From Aureimonas frigidaquae (GTDB taxonomy: Bacteria; Pseudomonadota; Alphaproteobacteria; Rhizobiales; Rhizobiaceae), in NCBI RefSeq assembly GCF_001463905.1, contig NZ_BBWR01000012.1:124001-188000 (forward strand): a stretch of 64,000 nt of DNA, in the 5' to 3' direction. Each line of letters starts with the position of its first letter. Within the stretch, counting starts at the first letter, position 1. Positions 21,211 to 30,199 of the stretch are shown piece by piece. The notes beneath the pieces were generated by a model that saw nothing but the letters and a program-made list of their open reading frames with translations, did not search any database and was not told where the DNA came from. Both the position numbers and the translations under genes were made by a program.

Positions 21211-22488
21211 ATGGTTCGCAATCGTCTCTTGGCCGCCGTCTCGTTCCTCGGCCTCCTGCCGGCAATCTGCGGAACGGCCCTTGCCAGCAGTGGCGTCGGC
21301 GCGGCGGATGTCGTCCAGCATTATGCCGATGTGGCGCTGGCCAAATACGAGGATTCGCTGACGACAGCCAAGGCGCTCGACGCGGCGATCGACGCCCTTC
21401 TGGCGCAGCCCTCGGAAGCCACCCTCGCCGCCGCGCGGACGGCGTGGATCGCCGCGCGCATCCCCTACCAGCAGTCCGAAGTGTACCGCTTCGGCAACCC
21501 GGTCGTCGATGCCTGGGAAGGCCGCGTCAACGCCTGGCCGCTGGATGAAGGCCTGATCGACTATGTCGACCCCGCCTATGGGACGGAAAGCGACAGCAAC
21601 CCCTATTTCGTCGCCAATGTGATCGCCAACCCGAAGCCGGTGATCAATGGCGAGGCGCTCGACTTCACTGAGCTGACGCCCGAGACGATCCAGTCCCTCC
21701 AGGAAGCCGGCGAAGTCGAGGCCAATGTCGCCATCGGCTACCATGCGATCGAGTTCCTGCTCTGGGGGCAGGATCTGAACGGAACCGGCCCGGGCGCCGG
21801 CAACCGCCCCTACACGGACTATGACACGGCCAATTGCACGCATGATCATTGCGACCGGCGCGGCGCCTACCTGAAGGCGGCGTCGGAACGGCTGGTCGCC
21901 GATCTGCAGGAGATGGTCGACGACTGGAAGCCCGGTGGCGCCGCCGAACAGGTCGTCACCGCCGATCCGACGGCCGGCCTGCGCGCCGCGCTGACGGGTA
22001 TGGGATCCCTGTCCTATGGCGAGCTTGCGGGTGAGCGCATGAAGCTTGGCCTGATCCTGCACGACCCGGAGGAGGAGCACGACTGCTTCTCCGACAACAC
22101 CTATGCCTCGCACCAGAACGACGCGATCGGCATCCAGTCCGCCTATACCGGCCGCTATGTCCGCACGGACGGCACGGTCATGACGGGGGCATCCCTGTCC
22201 GATCTCGTCAAGGCGAAGGATCCCGCGCTCGACGCGGAGATGACCCAGAAGCTCGCCACGACCGAGGCGGCCATGCAGGCCATGGCCGACCGGGCCGCCG
22301 GCGGCGAGGCCTATGACCAGATGATCGGCGAAGGCAATGCTGAGGGCAACGCCGTGGTCCAGGCAGCCATCGACGGGCTGATCGACCAGACACGCAGCAT
22401 CGAGCGCGTGACGGCCGCGCTCGATCTCGGATCGGTCGAGATCGAGGGATCGGACAGCCTGGACAATCCGGACGCGGTCTTCGAATAG
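21211..22488 (+). CDS. Imelysin-family periplasmic iron-regulated protein (IrpA-like)
   Basis: A 425-residue exported protein of the imelysin/M75 family, which in Gram-negative bacteria is tied to iron acquisition. A Sec signal peptide covers the first 26 or so residues (FLGLLPAICGTALAS). The family motif GxHxxE is present as GYHAIEFLLWG at 176-186, and a second conserved block is NRPYTDYDTANC. A cysteine- and histidine-rich stretch (CTHDHCDRRGAY; HDCFSDNTYASH) could bind metal. It heads a four-gene run (this gene, di-heme oxidoreductase, second imelysin, DUF1513) with tight spacing, behind an Irr-box-like motif. The biochemical function of imelysins is not fully settled; iron binding or delivery is the likely role. 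Confidence 0.9.
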   Translation: MVRNRLLAAVSFLGLLPAICGTALASSGVGAADVVQHYADVALAKYEDSLTTAKALDAAIDALLAQPSEATLAAARTAWIAARIPYQQSEVYRFGNPVVDAWEGRVNAWPLDEGLIDYVDPAYGTESDSNPYFVANVIANPKPVINGEALDFTELTPETIQSLQEAGEVEANVAIGYHAIEFLLWGQDLNGTGPGAGNRPYTDYDTANCTHDHCDRRGAYLKAASERLVADLQEMVDDWKPGGAAEQVVTADPTAGLRAALTGMGSLSYGELAGERMKLGLILHDPEEEHDCFSDNTYASHQNDAIGIQSAYTGRYVRTDGTVMTGASLSDLVKAKDPALDAEMTQKLATTEAAMQAMADRAAGGEAYDQMIGEGNAEGNAVVQAAIDGLIDQTRSIERVTAALDLGSVEIEGSDSLDNPDAVFE

Positions 22489-22512
22489 GCCGCCGTCCGG
22501 CGGAATGGCCTC

Positions 22513-24060
22513 ATGGCGCGGCGCATCGCCCTTTTCCTGGCACCTCTGGCGGCCACGGCGATGCTCGTCGTGGCGCAGGCGGCGGGGCCGGCCCCTCTGC
22601 CCGTCGCCGATTTTTCGCTCGCGCATCCACGCGCCGACCTGACGGAGAAAGACAAGGCCCGCGTCGGCAGCGTCACCGCGCCCACGCAGGACTTTTCCGC
22701 GCCCGAACGCTTCGAGGCCATGTCCGGCGGAGCCGGAACGAGCAAGGCCCCGGTCAATGCCGATGCCTTCTCGCATTTTTCCGCGAACATCACCTTCGAG
22801 GAAGAAGAGACCTTCAAGCTCGGCAATGCGCTGTTCCGCAAATTCTGGGTATCGTCCCCCTCCTCCACGCAGGCCTCGGACGGCCTTGGGCCGCTCTTCA
22901 GCGCCCGCTCCTGCCAGAGCTGCCACCTGAAGGACGGACGCGGCCGGCCGCCGGCGGGTGGCGAGGCCGTATCCATGTTCCTGCGGCTCGCCCGCGCACC
23001 GCAAACGGCCGAGGAGCGTGAGGATGTCGCTGCGCATCGGCGCCTGAACCTGCCGGACCCCGTCTATGGCGAGCAGTTGCAGGAATTCGCGGTGCCCGGC
23101 CTGACGGCCGAGGGGCGCATGCGGATCGACTATGACGACGTGCCCTTCACCTTCCCCGACGGGGAGGCGGTGTCCCTGCGCAGCCCGCACTACGCGGTCC
23201 TGGATCTTGGCTACGGCCCGCTCGATCCGGCCACGACGCTATCGCCCCGCGTCGCCAATCCGATGATCGGCATGGGCCTGATCCAGGCCATCGAACCGGG
23301 CGACATCCTGTCCCGTGCCGATCCCGAGGATGCGGATGGCGACGGCATTTCCGGCCGGCCCGCCATCGTGCGGGACCACCGCACCAAGGAGCCGATCCTG
23401 GGTCGCTTCGGCTGGAAGGCGCAGAACGGCTCGATCCGCGACCAGGTATCGAGTGCCTTTGCGGGCGATATCGGCATCTCCACGCCCGACCTTCCCCGCC
23501 CGGAAGGTGACTGCACCGACCGGCAGGCCGACTGCCTGGCCATGCCGAACGGCGTCCAGCCCCGCCTCGGCGATACGGAAGCGCCCGATCCCGTCATGGA
23601 CCTCGTCACCTTCTATTCGGAGAACCTCGCCGTTCCCCAGCGGCGCGATGTCGACGACCCGACGGTCCTGCGCGGCAAGGCGCTCTTCTACGGCGCCGGC
23701 TGCCCGGCCTGCCACGTGCCCAAATATGTGACGAGCCGTCAGGCGGCCAACAAGGCGCAGGCTTTCCAGCTTATCTGGCCCTATTCCGACTTTCTCCTGC
23801 ACGACATGGGCGAGGGCCTGGCCGATGGCCAGGCGGTCGGAGAGGCGGATGGCCGGGAATGGCGCACGCCCCCCTTATGGGGGATCGGGCTGACGCAGGC
23901 CGTCAGCAATCACCAGTTCTTCCTGCATGATGGACGGGCCCGCAGCCTGACCGAAGCGATCCTGTGGCATGGCGGCGAGGCGGAACGCGCGCGGGACGCC
24001 TTCGCCGCCCTGCCGGCAGAGGACCGTGCCGCGCTGATCCGTTTTCTGGAGTCCCTTTGA
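22513..24060 (+). CDS. Di-heme c-type oxidoreductase (DUF1111)
   Basis: A 515-residue exported cytochrome of the DHOR/DUF1111 family often called thiol oxidoreductase. It has an N-terminal signal sequence and two c-type haem motifs: CQSCH at 134-138 and CPACH at about 397-401. The segments GLGPLFSARSCQSCHLKDGRGRPP and LHDMGEGLADGQAVGEADGREWRTPPLWG are typical of the family, as is NHQFFLHDGRARSLTEAILWHGGEAE. It probably handles electrons for a periplasmic iron step together with the flanking imelysins. Its start is 24 bases after the first imelysin stop, and its TGA overlaps the following ATG by one base. Confidence 0.93.
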   Translation: MARRIALFLAPLAATAMLVVAQAAGPAPLPVADFSLAHPRADLTEKDKARVGSVTAPTQDFSAPERFEAMSGGAGTSKAPVNADAFSHFSANITFEEEETFKLGNALFRKFWVSSPSSTQASDGLGPLFSARSCQSCHLKDGRGRPPAGGEAVSMFLRLARAPQTAEEREDVAAHRRLNLPDPVYGEQLQEFAVPGLTAEGRMRIDYDDVPFTFPDGEAVSLRSPHYAVLDLGYGPLDPATTLSPRVANPMIGMGLIQAIEPGDILSRADPEDADGDGISGRPAIVRDHRTKEPILGRFGWKAQNGSIRDQVSSAFAGDIGISTPDLPRPEGDCTDRQADCLAMPNGVQPRLGDTEAPDPVMDLVTFYSENLAVPQRRDVDDPTVLRGKALFYGAGCPACHVPKYVTSRQAANKAQAFQLIWPYSDFLLHDMGEGLADGQAVGEADGREWRTPPLWGIGLTQAVSNHQFFLHDGRARSLTEAILWHGGEAERARDAFAALPAEDRAALIRFLESL

Positions 24061-25169
24061 TGATCAAGCTCCTCCAAGGGCTTCTCGCCCTGCTTCTGCT
24101 GGCGGCGCCCTTGGCACGGGCGCAGGAAACGGCGCTGCCGCCCCCGCCGCCGCTCGATCCGGCGGCGGTGCGATCCGTGATGCGCCACGCCGTGGAGGAC
24201 GTGATCCGGCCCGGCTATGCCGATCTGGCGCGCGACGCCGAAGCCATGAAAGACCGGATGGAGCGCCTCTGCGCGGCGCCGTCGCCGGAAGGTCTTGCCG
24301 CCGCACGCGATGGCTTCGTCACGCTGACCGATGCCTGGGCGCGGATCGAGATCGTGCGGATCGGCCCGGCGCTGGAGGACAGCCGCTTCGAGCGCATCCT
24401 CTTCTACCCCGACCGCAAGGGTCTCGGCCTGCGCCAGATCCAGGCCCTTCTGCGGGACGAGGATCCGGCCGCGACGCAACTGTCCAGCCTGGCGGACAAG
24501 AGCGTTGCGGTGCAGGGGCTCGGCGCCTTGGACTATCTTCTCTATGGCGATGGGTCGGACAGCACGGCGACAGAGGCCGGCGCCTATCGCTGCCGGTTTG
24601 CGCAGGCCGTGGCCGCCAATGTGGCGCGTGTTTCCACAGCCCTCTCCGATGGCTGGAACGCGCCGGACGGGATCGGGTCGGCGATGATCGGCTTCGGCCC
24701 GGAGAGCCCGCTGTTCCGCACCCCGGACGAGGCCGCGACGGCGCTGCTCGGTATCCTCGTGCACGGGGCCGAAGCCGTGCGCGACCAGCGGATCGAAAGC
24801 TTCTACAGGGGCCCCGACCGCCAGTCCTTCCCGCGCCAGGCCCTGTTCTGGCGCAGCGAGCGGACCTTCCCGATGATCGCCGGCAATCTCGAGGGGCTGC
24901 GCGCTCTGTTCGACGGATCGCAGATCGCGACCCTCCTGCCGTCCGATCCGCTGGGCACCGCCGACAGCATCGACTTCCTCCTGTCCAACATGGCGCGGAC
25001 GGCGCGCGGCATGGAGCCCCAGGCAGAGGCAGTCCTGGCCGATCCCGCCCAGCGGCAGCGCCTCGACTACCTCCTCCTGTCCGGCAAGGACCTCATCCAG
25101 CGCCTCGATGGCGAGCTTGGCGGCGCCATCGGCCTGTCTGCCGGCTTCTCCTTCCAGGACGGGGATTGA
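24060..25169 (+). CDS. Second imelysin-family periplasmic protein
   Basis: A 369-residue exported protein. The N terminus is a clear signal peptide (LLQGLLALLLLAAPLARA|QE). The body fits the imelysin fold: LTDAWARIEIVRIGPAL, then the diagnostic region VQGLGALDYLLYGDG, which replaces the GxHxxE histidine of the first imelysin with a GLGALDYLLYG version seen in this subfamily. The ATG shares one base with the oxidoreductase stop (TGATG), so translation is coupled. The pairing of two divergent imelysins around a DUF1111 cytochrome supports a shared periplasmic iron pathway. Confidence 0.85.
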   Translation: MIKLLQGLLALLLLAAPLARAQETALPPPPPLDPAAVRSVMRHAVEDVIRPGYADLARDAEAMKDRMERLCAAPSPEGLAAARDGFVTLTDAWARIEIVRIGPALEDSRFERILFYPDRKGLGLRQIQALLRDEDPAATQLSSLADKSVAVQGLGALDYLLYGDGSDSTATEAGAYRCRFAQAVAANVARVSTALSDGWNAPDGIGSAMIGFGPESPLFRTPDEAATALLGILVHGAEAVRDQRIESFYRGPDRQSFPRQALFWRSERTFPMIAGNLEGLRALFDGSQIATLLPSDPLGTADSIDFLLSNMARTARGMEPQAEAVLADPAQRQRLDYLLLSGKDLIQRLDGELGGAIGLSAGFSFQDGD

Positions 25170-26266
25170 GCACCGTGCCGGCGCGTTCGGCGATGGACCG
25201 GCGGGGCTTCATGCAGGCTGCGGGCGCGGCCTTCCTGGCAACGCTCGCCCCGGAACGCCTGGCGGCACTGGAGCGGACCGATGCGGTCTATGCCTCGGCC
25301 TTCCGGGCGCCGGATGGCAGCTTCGGCGTCGCAACCTTCAGCGAAGCGGGACAGATCGTCCATCGCGCCCTGCTGCCGGCCCGCGCGCACGGATTGGCCG
25401 GCGGCGCAGAGATCGGGCGCTGCGTGGCCTTTGCGCGGCGGCCCGGCACTTTCGCCTATATTTTCGACCCGGCCCTGCCGGACGGCGGCACGGTGATCGC
25501 AACCCCGCCCGATCGGCACTTCTTCGGCCATGGCGCCTTTTCGCCGGACGGACGGCTGCTCTATGCGAGCGAGAACGATTTTGCGGGCAATCGCGGCACC
25601 ATCGGCATCTACGATGCGACGGGGGGCTGGCACCGCATCGGCGAGTTCGACGCCCATGGCATCGGCACGCATGATATCTGCGTCAGCGCGGACGGGCGGC
25701 GGCTCGTCATCGCCAATGGCGGCATCGAGACCCATCCCGATTTCGGCCGCACCAAACTCAATCTCGACCGGATGGAGCCATCCCTGGTGATACTGGACAC
25801 CGCCTCCGGCGGCCTCGTCCAGAAGCACGTCCTGCCGGCCGAACTGTCCCACCTGTCCACGCGGCATCTGGCGCTGGCGCCAGGCAACCGCATCTGGTTC
25901 GCCTGCCAGTACGAGGGCGACCGCCGGGACATGCCGCCTCTGGCGGGCTGGTTCGCGGAGGGCGAGGCGCTGCGCTTTGCCGCCTTGCCGGATCGGACCA
26001 TCGAGCGTCTTGGCCATTATGTCGGCGCCATCGCCGTCAACCCGCGCGAGGGGCTCGTCGGCCTGTCCTCGCCCAAGGGCGGCCTCGTCATCCTGGATGC
26101 AGCGGACGGAAGGGTGCTGGCGGAACGCGCCATCCCGGAAGCGGCCGGCGTGTGCGCCGGTGCCTCTGGGATCGCGGTTTCCACCTATTCGGGGCGTCTG
26201 GCGCAGACGCAGAACGCCCTCGCCTTCGACCAGCACCTTTTGCGGATCGATGCTGCCGGGCGTTAG
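25166..26266 (+). CDS. DUF1513 protein with Tat-type signal
   Basis: A protein of about 366 residues that closes the iron operon. The N terminus holds a twin-arginine-like signal (DRRGFMQAAGAAFLATLA), so export of a folded protein is likely. The rest is a repetitive beta-propeller-like sequence with repeated HG/DG motifs (FFGHGAFSPDGRLLYASEND; GTHDICVSADGRRLVIANGG; HLSTRHLALAPGNRIWFACQ), the pattern of the DUF1513 family. Three starts are possible: TTG overlapping the previous stop, GTG nine bases on with a better-placed GGGG site, and ATG nearest the twin arginines; the coordinates use the longest. No enzymatic function is known to me. Confidence 0.85.
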   Translation: MSTVPARSAMDRRGFMQAAGAAFLATLAPERLAALERTDAVYASAFRAPDGSFGVATFSEAGQIVHRALLPARAHGLAGGAEIGRCVAFARRPGTFAYIFDPALPDGGTVIATPPDRHFFGHGAFSPDGRLLYASENDFAGNRGTIGIYDATGGWHRIGEFDAHGIGTHDICVSADGRRLVIANGGIETHPDFGRTKLNLDRMEPSLVILDTASGGLVQKHVLPAELSHLSTRHLALAPGNRIWFACQYEGDRRDMPPLAGWFAEGEALRFAALPDRTIERLGHYVGAIAVNPREGLVGLSSPKGGLVILDAADGRVLAERAIPEAAGVCAGASGIAVSTYSGRLAQTQNALAFDQHLLRIDAAGR

Positions 26267-27093
26267 AAGTCGGCCTTCATCGGGTCCGGGCCGATGCGCC
26301 CGTCGGCCTTGTCGAGGCCGCCCACAGCCGCCATGTCCTCCTGGCTGAGCTCGAAGTCGAACACATCGAAATTGTCCCGGATGCGCTGCGGCGTCACCGA
26401 TTTGGGGATGACGACGAAGCCCTTCTGCAGGTGCCAGCGCAGGATCACCTGCGCAGGGCTGCGACCGTGCCGCGCGGCAATCTCCGTCAGCACCGCATCC
26501 TCCAGGAGGCGCCCTTGGCCTAACGGGCTCCAGGCCTGCGTCAGCACGTCGCGCTCGCGGTTCGCCTCGGAAAGCGCAGCCTGCTGGAAGCGCGGATGCA
26601 GCTCGATCTGGTTGAGAACCGGCGTCACCCCAGTCTCGGAGATGATGCGGTCGAGATGCTCGGCCGTGAAGTTGGACACGCCGATGGATCGGACCCGCCC
26701 TTCCTCCCGCAGGCGGATTAGCGCGCGCCAGGTTTCCACATAGAGATCGCGGCGCGGCGATGGCCAATGGATGAGGTAGAGATCGACATAATCCATGCCG
26801 AGCTTGCCGAGGCTCTCCTCCGCCGCGCGCAGCGTAGAGTCGAAGCCCTGCGCCTCGTTCCAAAGCTTGGTGGTGATGAAGAGATCGTCCCGGGCGATGC
26901 CTGAATCGGCCACGCCACGGCCGACACCCGCTTCGTTGCCATAGATGGCGGCGGTGTCCACATGGCGGTAGCCGGTCTCGATCGCCGTGCGGACCGCGGC
27001 CTGTGCGTCGGAATCTTCGGCCTTGAAGACACCGAGGCCGAGCTGCGGAATCGTTCGACCATCATTCATGGTCAGATAGGGCTGGCTCGTCAT
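26263..27093 (-). CDS. Aldo/keto reductase (AKR5-like, 2,5-diketo-gluconate reductase type)
   Basis: A 276-residue NADPH-dependent reductase of small carbonyl compounds. The catalytic tetrad is readable: Asp in GYRHVDTAAIYGNE, Tyr in the same stretch, Lys in LFITTKLWNE and His in LYLIHWPSP. The cofactor site VVIPKSVTPQRIRDNFDVFDFELS is typical of the family. The ATG behind AAGGAGCCCATACG is used; the open frame upstream is not coding. Its stop overlaps the end of the convergent DUF1513 gene by four bases. Members of this group reduce 2,5-diketo-D-gluconate, methylglyoxal and other aldehydes; the substrate here is open. Confidence 0.92.
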   Translation of the reverse strand: MTSQPYLTMNDGRTIPQLGLGVFKAEDSDAQAAVRTAIETGYRHVDTAAIYGNEAGVGRGVADSGIARDDLFITTKLWNEAQGFDSTLRAAEESLGKLGMDYVDLYLIHWPSPRRDLYVETWRALIRLREEGRVRSIGVSNFTAEHLDRIISETGVTPVLNQIELHPRFQQAALSEANRERDVLTQAWSPLGQGRLLEDAVLTEIAARHGRSPAQVILRWHLQKGFVVIPKSVTPQRIRDNFDVFDFELSQEDMAAVGGLDKADGRIGPDPMKADF

Positions 27094-27254
27094 CGTATGG
27101 GCTCCTTGCGCTGCGGCGGCCAAACGCCGCCCGTTGCCCGTAAGGTGGGATTGGCGCGCGGGATTTAAACCGCGGCCCGCCGCGGGGGCCGGAACGAAGG
27201 GCAAGCGCAGGCCGTTGCAGGGGAAAGCGGCGGATCGGACGACGAAGGCCAGAC

Positions 27255-28109
27255 ATGACGGCACGGGCCAACTGGAAGGGTTTCCTGAAGATCGACGACG
27301 TGACCTGCCCGGTCGCCCTCTATACGGCGGCATCCACCTCGGACCGGATCGCCTTCCATACGATCAACCGATCGACCGGTCACCGCGTCCGCCGGGTCTT
27401 CGTCGACAGCGAAACCGAGAAGCCGGTCGAGCGCGACGATCAGGTGAAAGGGTACGAAACCGGCAAGGGCGACTACGTCATCCTGACGCCGGAGGAAATC
27501 GCCTCCGCCACGCCGGAAAGCGACAAGACGCTGACCGTGTCCTCTTTCGTATCCTGCGGCACGATCGACGACGTCTATATCGACAAACCGTATTTTCTGG
27601 CGCCCTCCGACGACGTCGCGCGGGAATCCTACCGGCTCATCCGGGACTCGCTGCGCAAGCGCAAGGTCGCGGCCCTGGCGCAGGCCGTCCTGTTCCGGCG
27701 CGTGCGCACACTCCTGATCCGGCCCATGGGCGACGGCCTCCTGGCTGCTACACTCAATTACGATTACGAGGTCCGGTCCTCTGCGGAGGTCTTCGCCGAC
27801 ATTCCCAAGGGCAAGATCGAGCGGGAGATGCTCGACCTTGCCCGACATATCATCGACACCAAGCGCGGTGCCTTCGAGCCCGAGGCCTTCGAGGACCGCT
27901 ACGACGCCGCCCTGGCGGAACTGGTCCGTGCCAAGATGGAAGGGCGCAAGATCCGCAAGCCGAAGGCGCCGGCGCGCGACAAGGTCGTGGATCTGATGCA
28001 GGCGCTGCGCGACAGTGCCGGCGCCGCGGCTAAGGCTGCCAAGCCAACGCGCCGCAAGTCTGCGGCTTCCTCCAAGGCCAAGGGGACGGACCTGAAGAAG
28101 GCGAGCTGA
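27255..28109 (+). CDS. ku: Ku-family DNA end-binding protein (copy 1)
   Basis: A 284-residue bacterial Ku homodimer subunit for non-homologous end joining. The Ku core runs from RANWKGFLKIDDVTCPVALYTA through the beta barrel (VILTPEEIASATPESDKTLTV; YFLAPSDDVARESYRLIRDSLR) to the helical arm. The tail is Lys/Arg/Ala-rich (KAAKPTRRKSAASSKAKGTDLKKAS), typical of the variable DNA-binding tail. It is convergent with a second Ku gene only three bases away. The ligase/polymerase partner LigD is not in the window. Confidence 0.93.
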   Translation: MTARANWKGFLKIDDVTCPVALYTAASTSDRIAFHTINRSTGHRVRRVFVDSETEKPVERDDQVKGYETGKGDYVILTPEEIASATPESDKTLTVSSFVSCGTIDDVYIDKPYFLAPSDDVARESYRLIRDSLRKRKVAALAQAVLFRRVRTLLIRPMGDGLLAATLNYDYEVRSSAEVFADIPKGKIEREMLDLARHIIDTKRGAFEPEAFEDRYDAALAELVRAKMEGRKIRKPKAPARDKVVDLMQALRDSAGAAAKAAKPTRRKSAASSKAKGTDLKKAS

Positions 28110-28112
28110 CGC

Positions 28113-28925
28113 TCAGTCCTTGCCGCCGCCCTTTTCCAGGCTCTTCTTCAGTGCGTCCATGATGCTGACGACATTGTTGCCACCGGCGCCACCGCCGGCG
28201 CCCTTCGCCTTGGGCTTTGTGTTCGCCGGCTTGCGCTTGCGCTTGCGCGCCGCGATCATGTCCTTGAGCCTGTCCTGGACGGGGTCCTCGACCATGGATG
28301 GATCCCACTTCGTCGTCCGCGCATCCACGAGCTTCAGCATCATCCGCGACAAGGCAGCATCGCCCCGGGACTTGTCCCCAGGGGGGAACAGGCCTTCCGC
28401 CTTGCGCACCTCGTCCCCGTAGCGCAGCGTCCACAGGACGATGCCCTTGTCGCGCGGCTCCAGGAGCACGGCCCGCTCGCGCCGGTACATGACAAGCCGT
28501 GAAATCCCCGCCGTTCCGGTGGCTTCCATCGCATCGCGGATCACGACGAAGGCCTCCTCGCCGACCTTGTCCGAGGGTGTCAGGTAATGCGGGCGGTCGA
28601 ACCAGATCCAGTCCACCGTGTCGCGCTCCACGAACCGCTCGATGTCGATGGTGCGGGTACTGTCCAGGGCGACGGCGTCAATCTCGTCATCTTCCAGGAT
28701 GATGAAATCATCCTCGCCGCGCTGCCAGCCGCGAGCCTCGTCTTCCTCATGCACGGGCTTGCCGGTCTGCGCGTCCACATAGCGGCTGACCACGCGGTTG
28801 CCGGTCCGGGCGTTGAGCGTATGAAAGCGGATCTTGTCCTGGTCCGACAAAGCGGGCGTCATGCGGACCGGGCAGGTCACGAGCGACAGTTTCAGATAGC
28901 CCTTCCAGTAATTCCTCGGCGCCAT
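28113..28925 (-). CDS. ku: Ku-family DNA end-binding protein (copy 2)
   Basis: A 270-residue Ku protein. It has the same core as the neighbouring copy but is clearly divergent in sequence: PRNYWKGYLKLSLVTCPVRMTPA at the start, FIILEDDEIDAVALDSTRTIDIERFV, and HYLTPSDKVGEEAFVVIRDAME. The tail (KRKRKPANTKPKAKGAGGGAGG then VVSIMDALKKSLEKGG) is longer and more regular than that of copy 1 and ends with a short amphipathic helix. The ATG is used; a TTG two codons earlier is possible. Two non-identical Ku genes arranged tail to tail occur in several Rhizobiales, where the copies are thought to have different roles. Confidence 0.93.
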   Translation of the reverse strand: MAPRNYWKGYLKLSLVTCPVRMTPALSDQDKIRFHTLNARTGNRVVSRYVDAQTGKPVHEEDEARGWQRGEDDFIILEDDEIDAVALDSTRTIDIERFVERDTVDWIWFDRPHYLTPSDKVGEEAFVVIRDAMEATGTAGISRLVMYRRERAVLLEPRDKGIVLWTLRYGDEVRKAEGLFPPGDKSRGDAALSRMMLKLVDARTTKWDPSMVEDPVQDRLKDMIAARKRKRKPANTKPKAKGAGGGAGGNNVVSIMDALKKSLEKGGGKD

Positions 28926-29051
28926 CGACAAACCCCGCCATCCCGCTGTGGCACAATCGCCTCACCGTGAAACAGAATGCCCCGGCCGCCGGTTCCGGCA
29001 CCGCGCCGCCGCAGGATCGCCAAGTTGCGCCTGCACGGGTCGAGGCACATG

Positions 29052-29426
29052 ATGTCTGCAACCGAAGGCTACTCAACAGCGCCGATCATGGTCATGCTGC
29101 GCGCCTGTCTCATTGCCGTGGTCACCCTCATGACCCTCTTGGGCCCGGCAGCCGCCGCCGAGCGTGTGGCCGCGCGCGCCGGCTGCGAGCCCCTGGCGCT
29201 GCATGCAACGCAGGAAGACACGATCGGACAGGATTGGGCCAACGAGGCCCGCCTTCTCTACTGCCAGGTCGCGGCCAGCATCCTGCCCGAGGGCTGGTCG
29301 CCTACGCCGCGGCCGCGCGGCGCAGTTCACCGCGCCGCAGGCGCGCGTCGATCCACACTCCGTTTCGCCTTGGGAGCGGCCGCCCCGCATCGTCTAATGC
29401 ACCGCCGGACCGAATTTTCCTTCTAG
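29052..29426 (+). pseudogene. Small exported protein of unknown function, probably frameshifted
   Basis: One frame encodes a signal-peptide-like N terminus (ACLIAVVTLMTLLGPAAAA) followed by ERVAARAGCEPLALHATQED and EARLLYCQVAASILPEG. After that this frame turns into low-quality Arg/Pro-rich sequence, while the frame one base over reads VDPHSVSPWERPPRIV and stops. That piece looks protein-like and has better codon third-position GC. The simplest reading is a small secreted protein disrupted by one or two frameshifts, or by sequencing error. Possible starts are ATG at 29049, 29052, 29088 or 29094. No family is recognised. Confidence 0.35.
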
Positions 29427-29475
29427 GCCCCCTGCGGATGCCACCGGCACCGCGGGACAAAACGGAAATCAGATC

Positions 29476-30180
29476 ATGCTAAACTCTGACGCGTCACGCC
29501 GCGCTGTCCTCATCGGCGCCGGCAGCCTGCTTCTGACCGGCTGCGTCTCTACGCCGCCGACACCGCCGCTCGCGCCTCCCGTCCCGCCTGCGCCCGAACC
29601 GGTCGTCCCGCCGCTCATGTACCTGGCCGTTCCCGGTGAGCCTTTTCCGGTCGAGGCGGTGGATGTTTCCCGCGTGCCCGAACGCTACTGGCGGCGCGAG
29701 GTGTCGCTGGCGAGTGACGAGCGCCCGGGAACGATCATCGTCGATACGCAAGGCAAGTATCTCTACCATGTGGGGACCGGCGGCATGGCCACCCGATACG
29801 GGATCGGCGTTGGGCGCGACGGCTTCGCCTGGGATGGTCGGGCCGTCGTGGCCTACAAACGCCAATGGCCGCGCTGGACGCCGCCCGATGCGATGGTCGC
29901 CCGCCAGCCGGAGCTTGAGCCCTACAGCATCGCCAATGGCGGCATGGCGCCAGGGCCCAGCAATCCGCTCGGCGCGCGAGCGCTCTACATCCATCAGGAT
30001 GGCCGCGACACGCTGTATCGCCTGCACGGGACCTTCCAGCCCTGGTCGATCGGCAAGGCCGTTTCCTCTGGCTGCATCCGCCTGTTGAACCAGGATGTCA
30101 TCCACCTCCACGACGCAGTGCGCGACGGAAGTCCCATCGTCGTCCATCAGGATGGGTTCGCGGGTGCACCCGCGGTGTGA
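29476..30180 (+). CDS. L,D-transpeptidase (YkuD), lipoprotein
   Basis: A 234-residue envelope enzyme. The first 23 residues include a lipoprotein signal with lipobox LLTGC, followed by a long proline-rich linker (about residues 24-50). The catalytic YkuD domain covers the rest, starting at RPGTIIVDTQGKYLYHV, with the histidine in YRLHGTFQPWSIG and the nucleophile cysteine in SSGCIRL. It forms 3-3 peptidoglycan cross-links or attaches proteins to the wall. It is single-gene and convergent with the azl pair. Confidence 0.93.
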   Translation: MLNSDASRRAVLIGAGSLLLTGCVSTPPTPPLAPPVPPAPEPVVPPLMYLAVPGEPFPVEAVDVSRVPERYWRREVSLASDERPGTIIVDTQGKYLYHVGTGGMATRYGIGVGRDGFAWDGRAVVAYKRQWPRWTPPDAMVARQPELEPYSIANGGMAPGPSNPLGARALYIHQDGRDTLYRLHGTFQPWSIGKAVSSGCIRLLNQDVIHLHDAVRDGSPIVVHQDGFAGAPAV

Positions 30181-30199
30181 TGCCGACTGGCGCCGGCCC

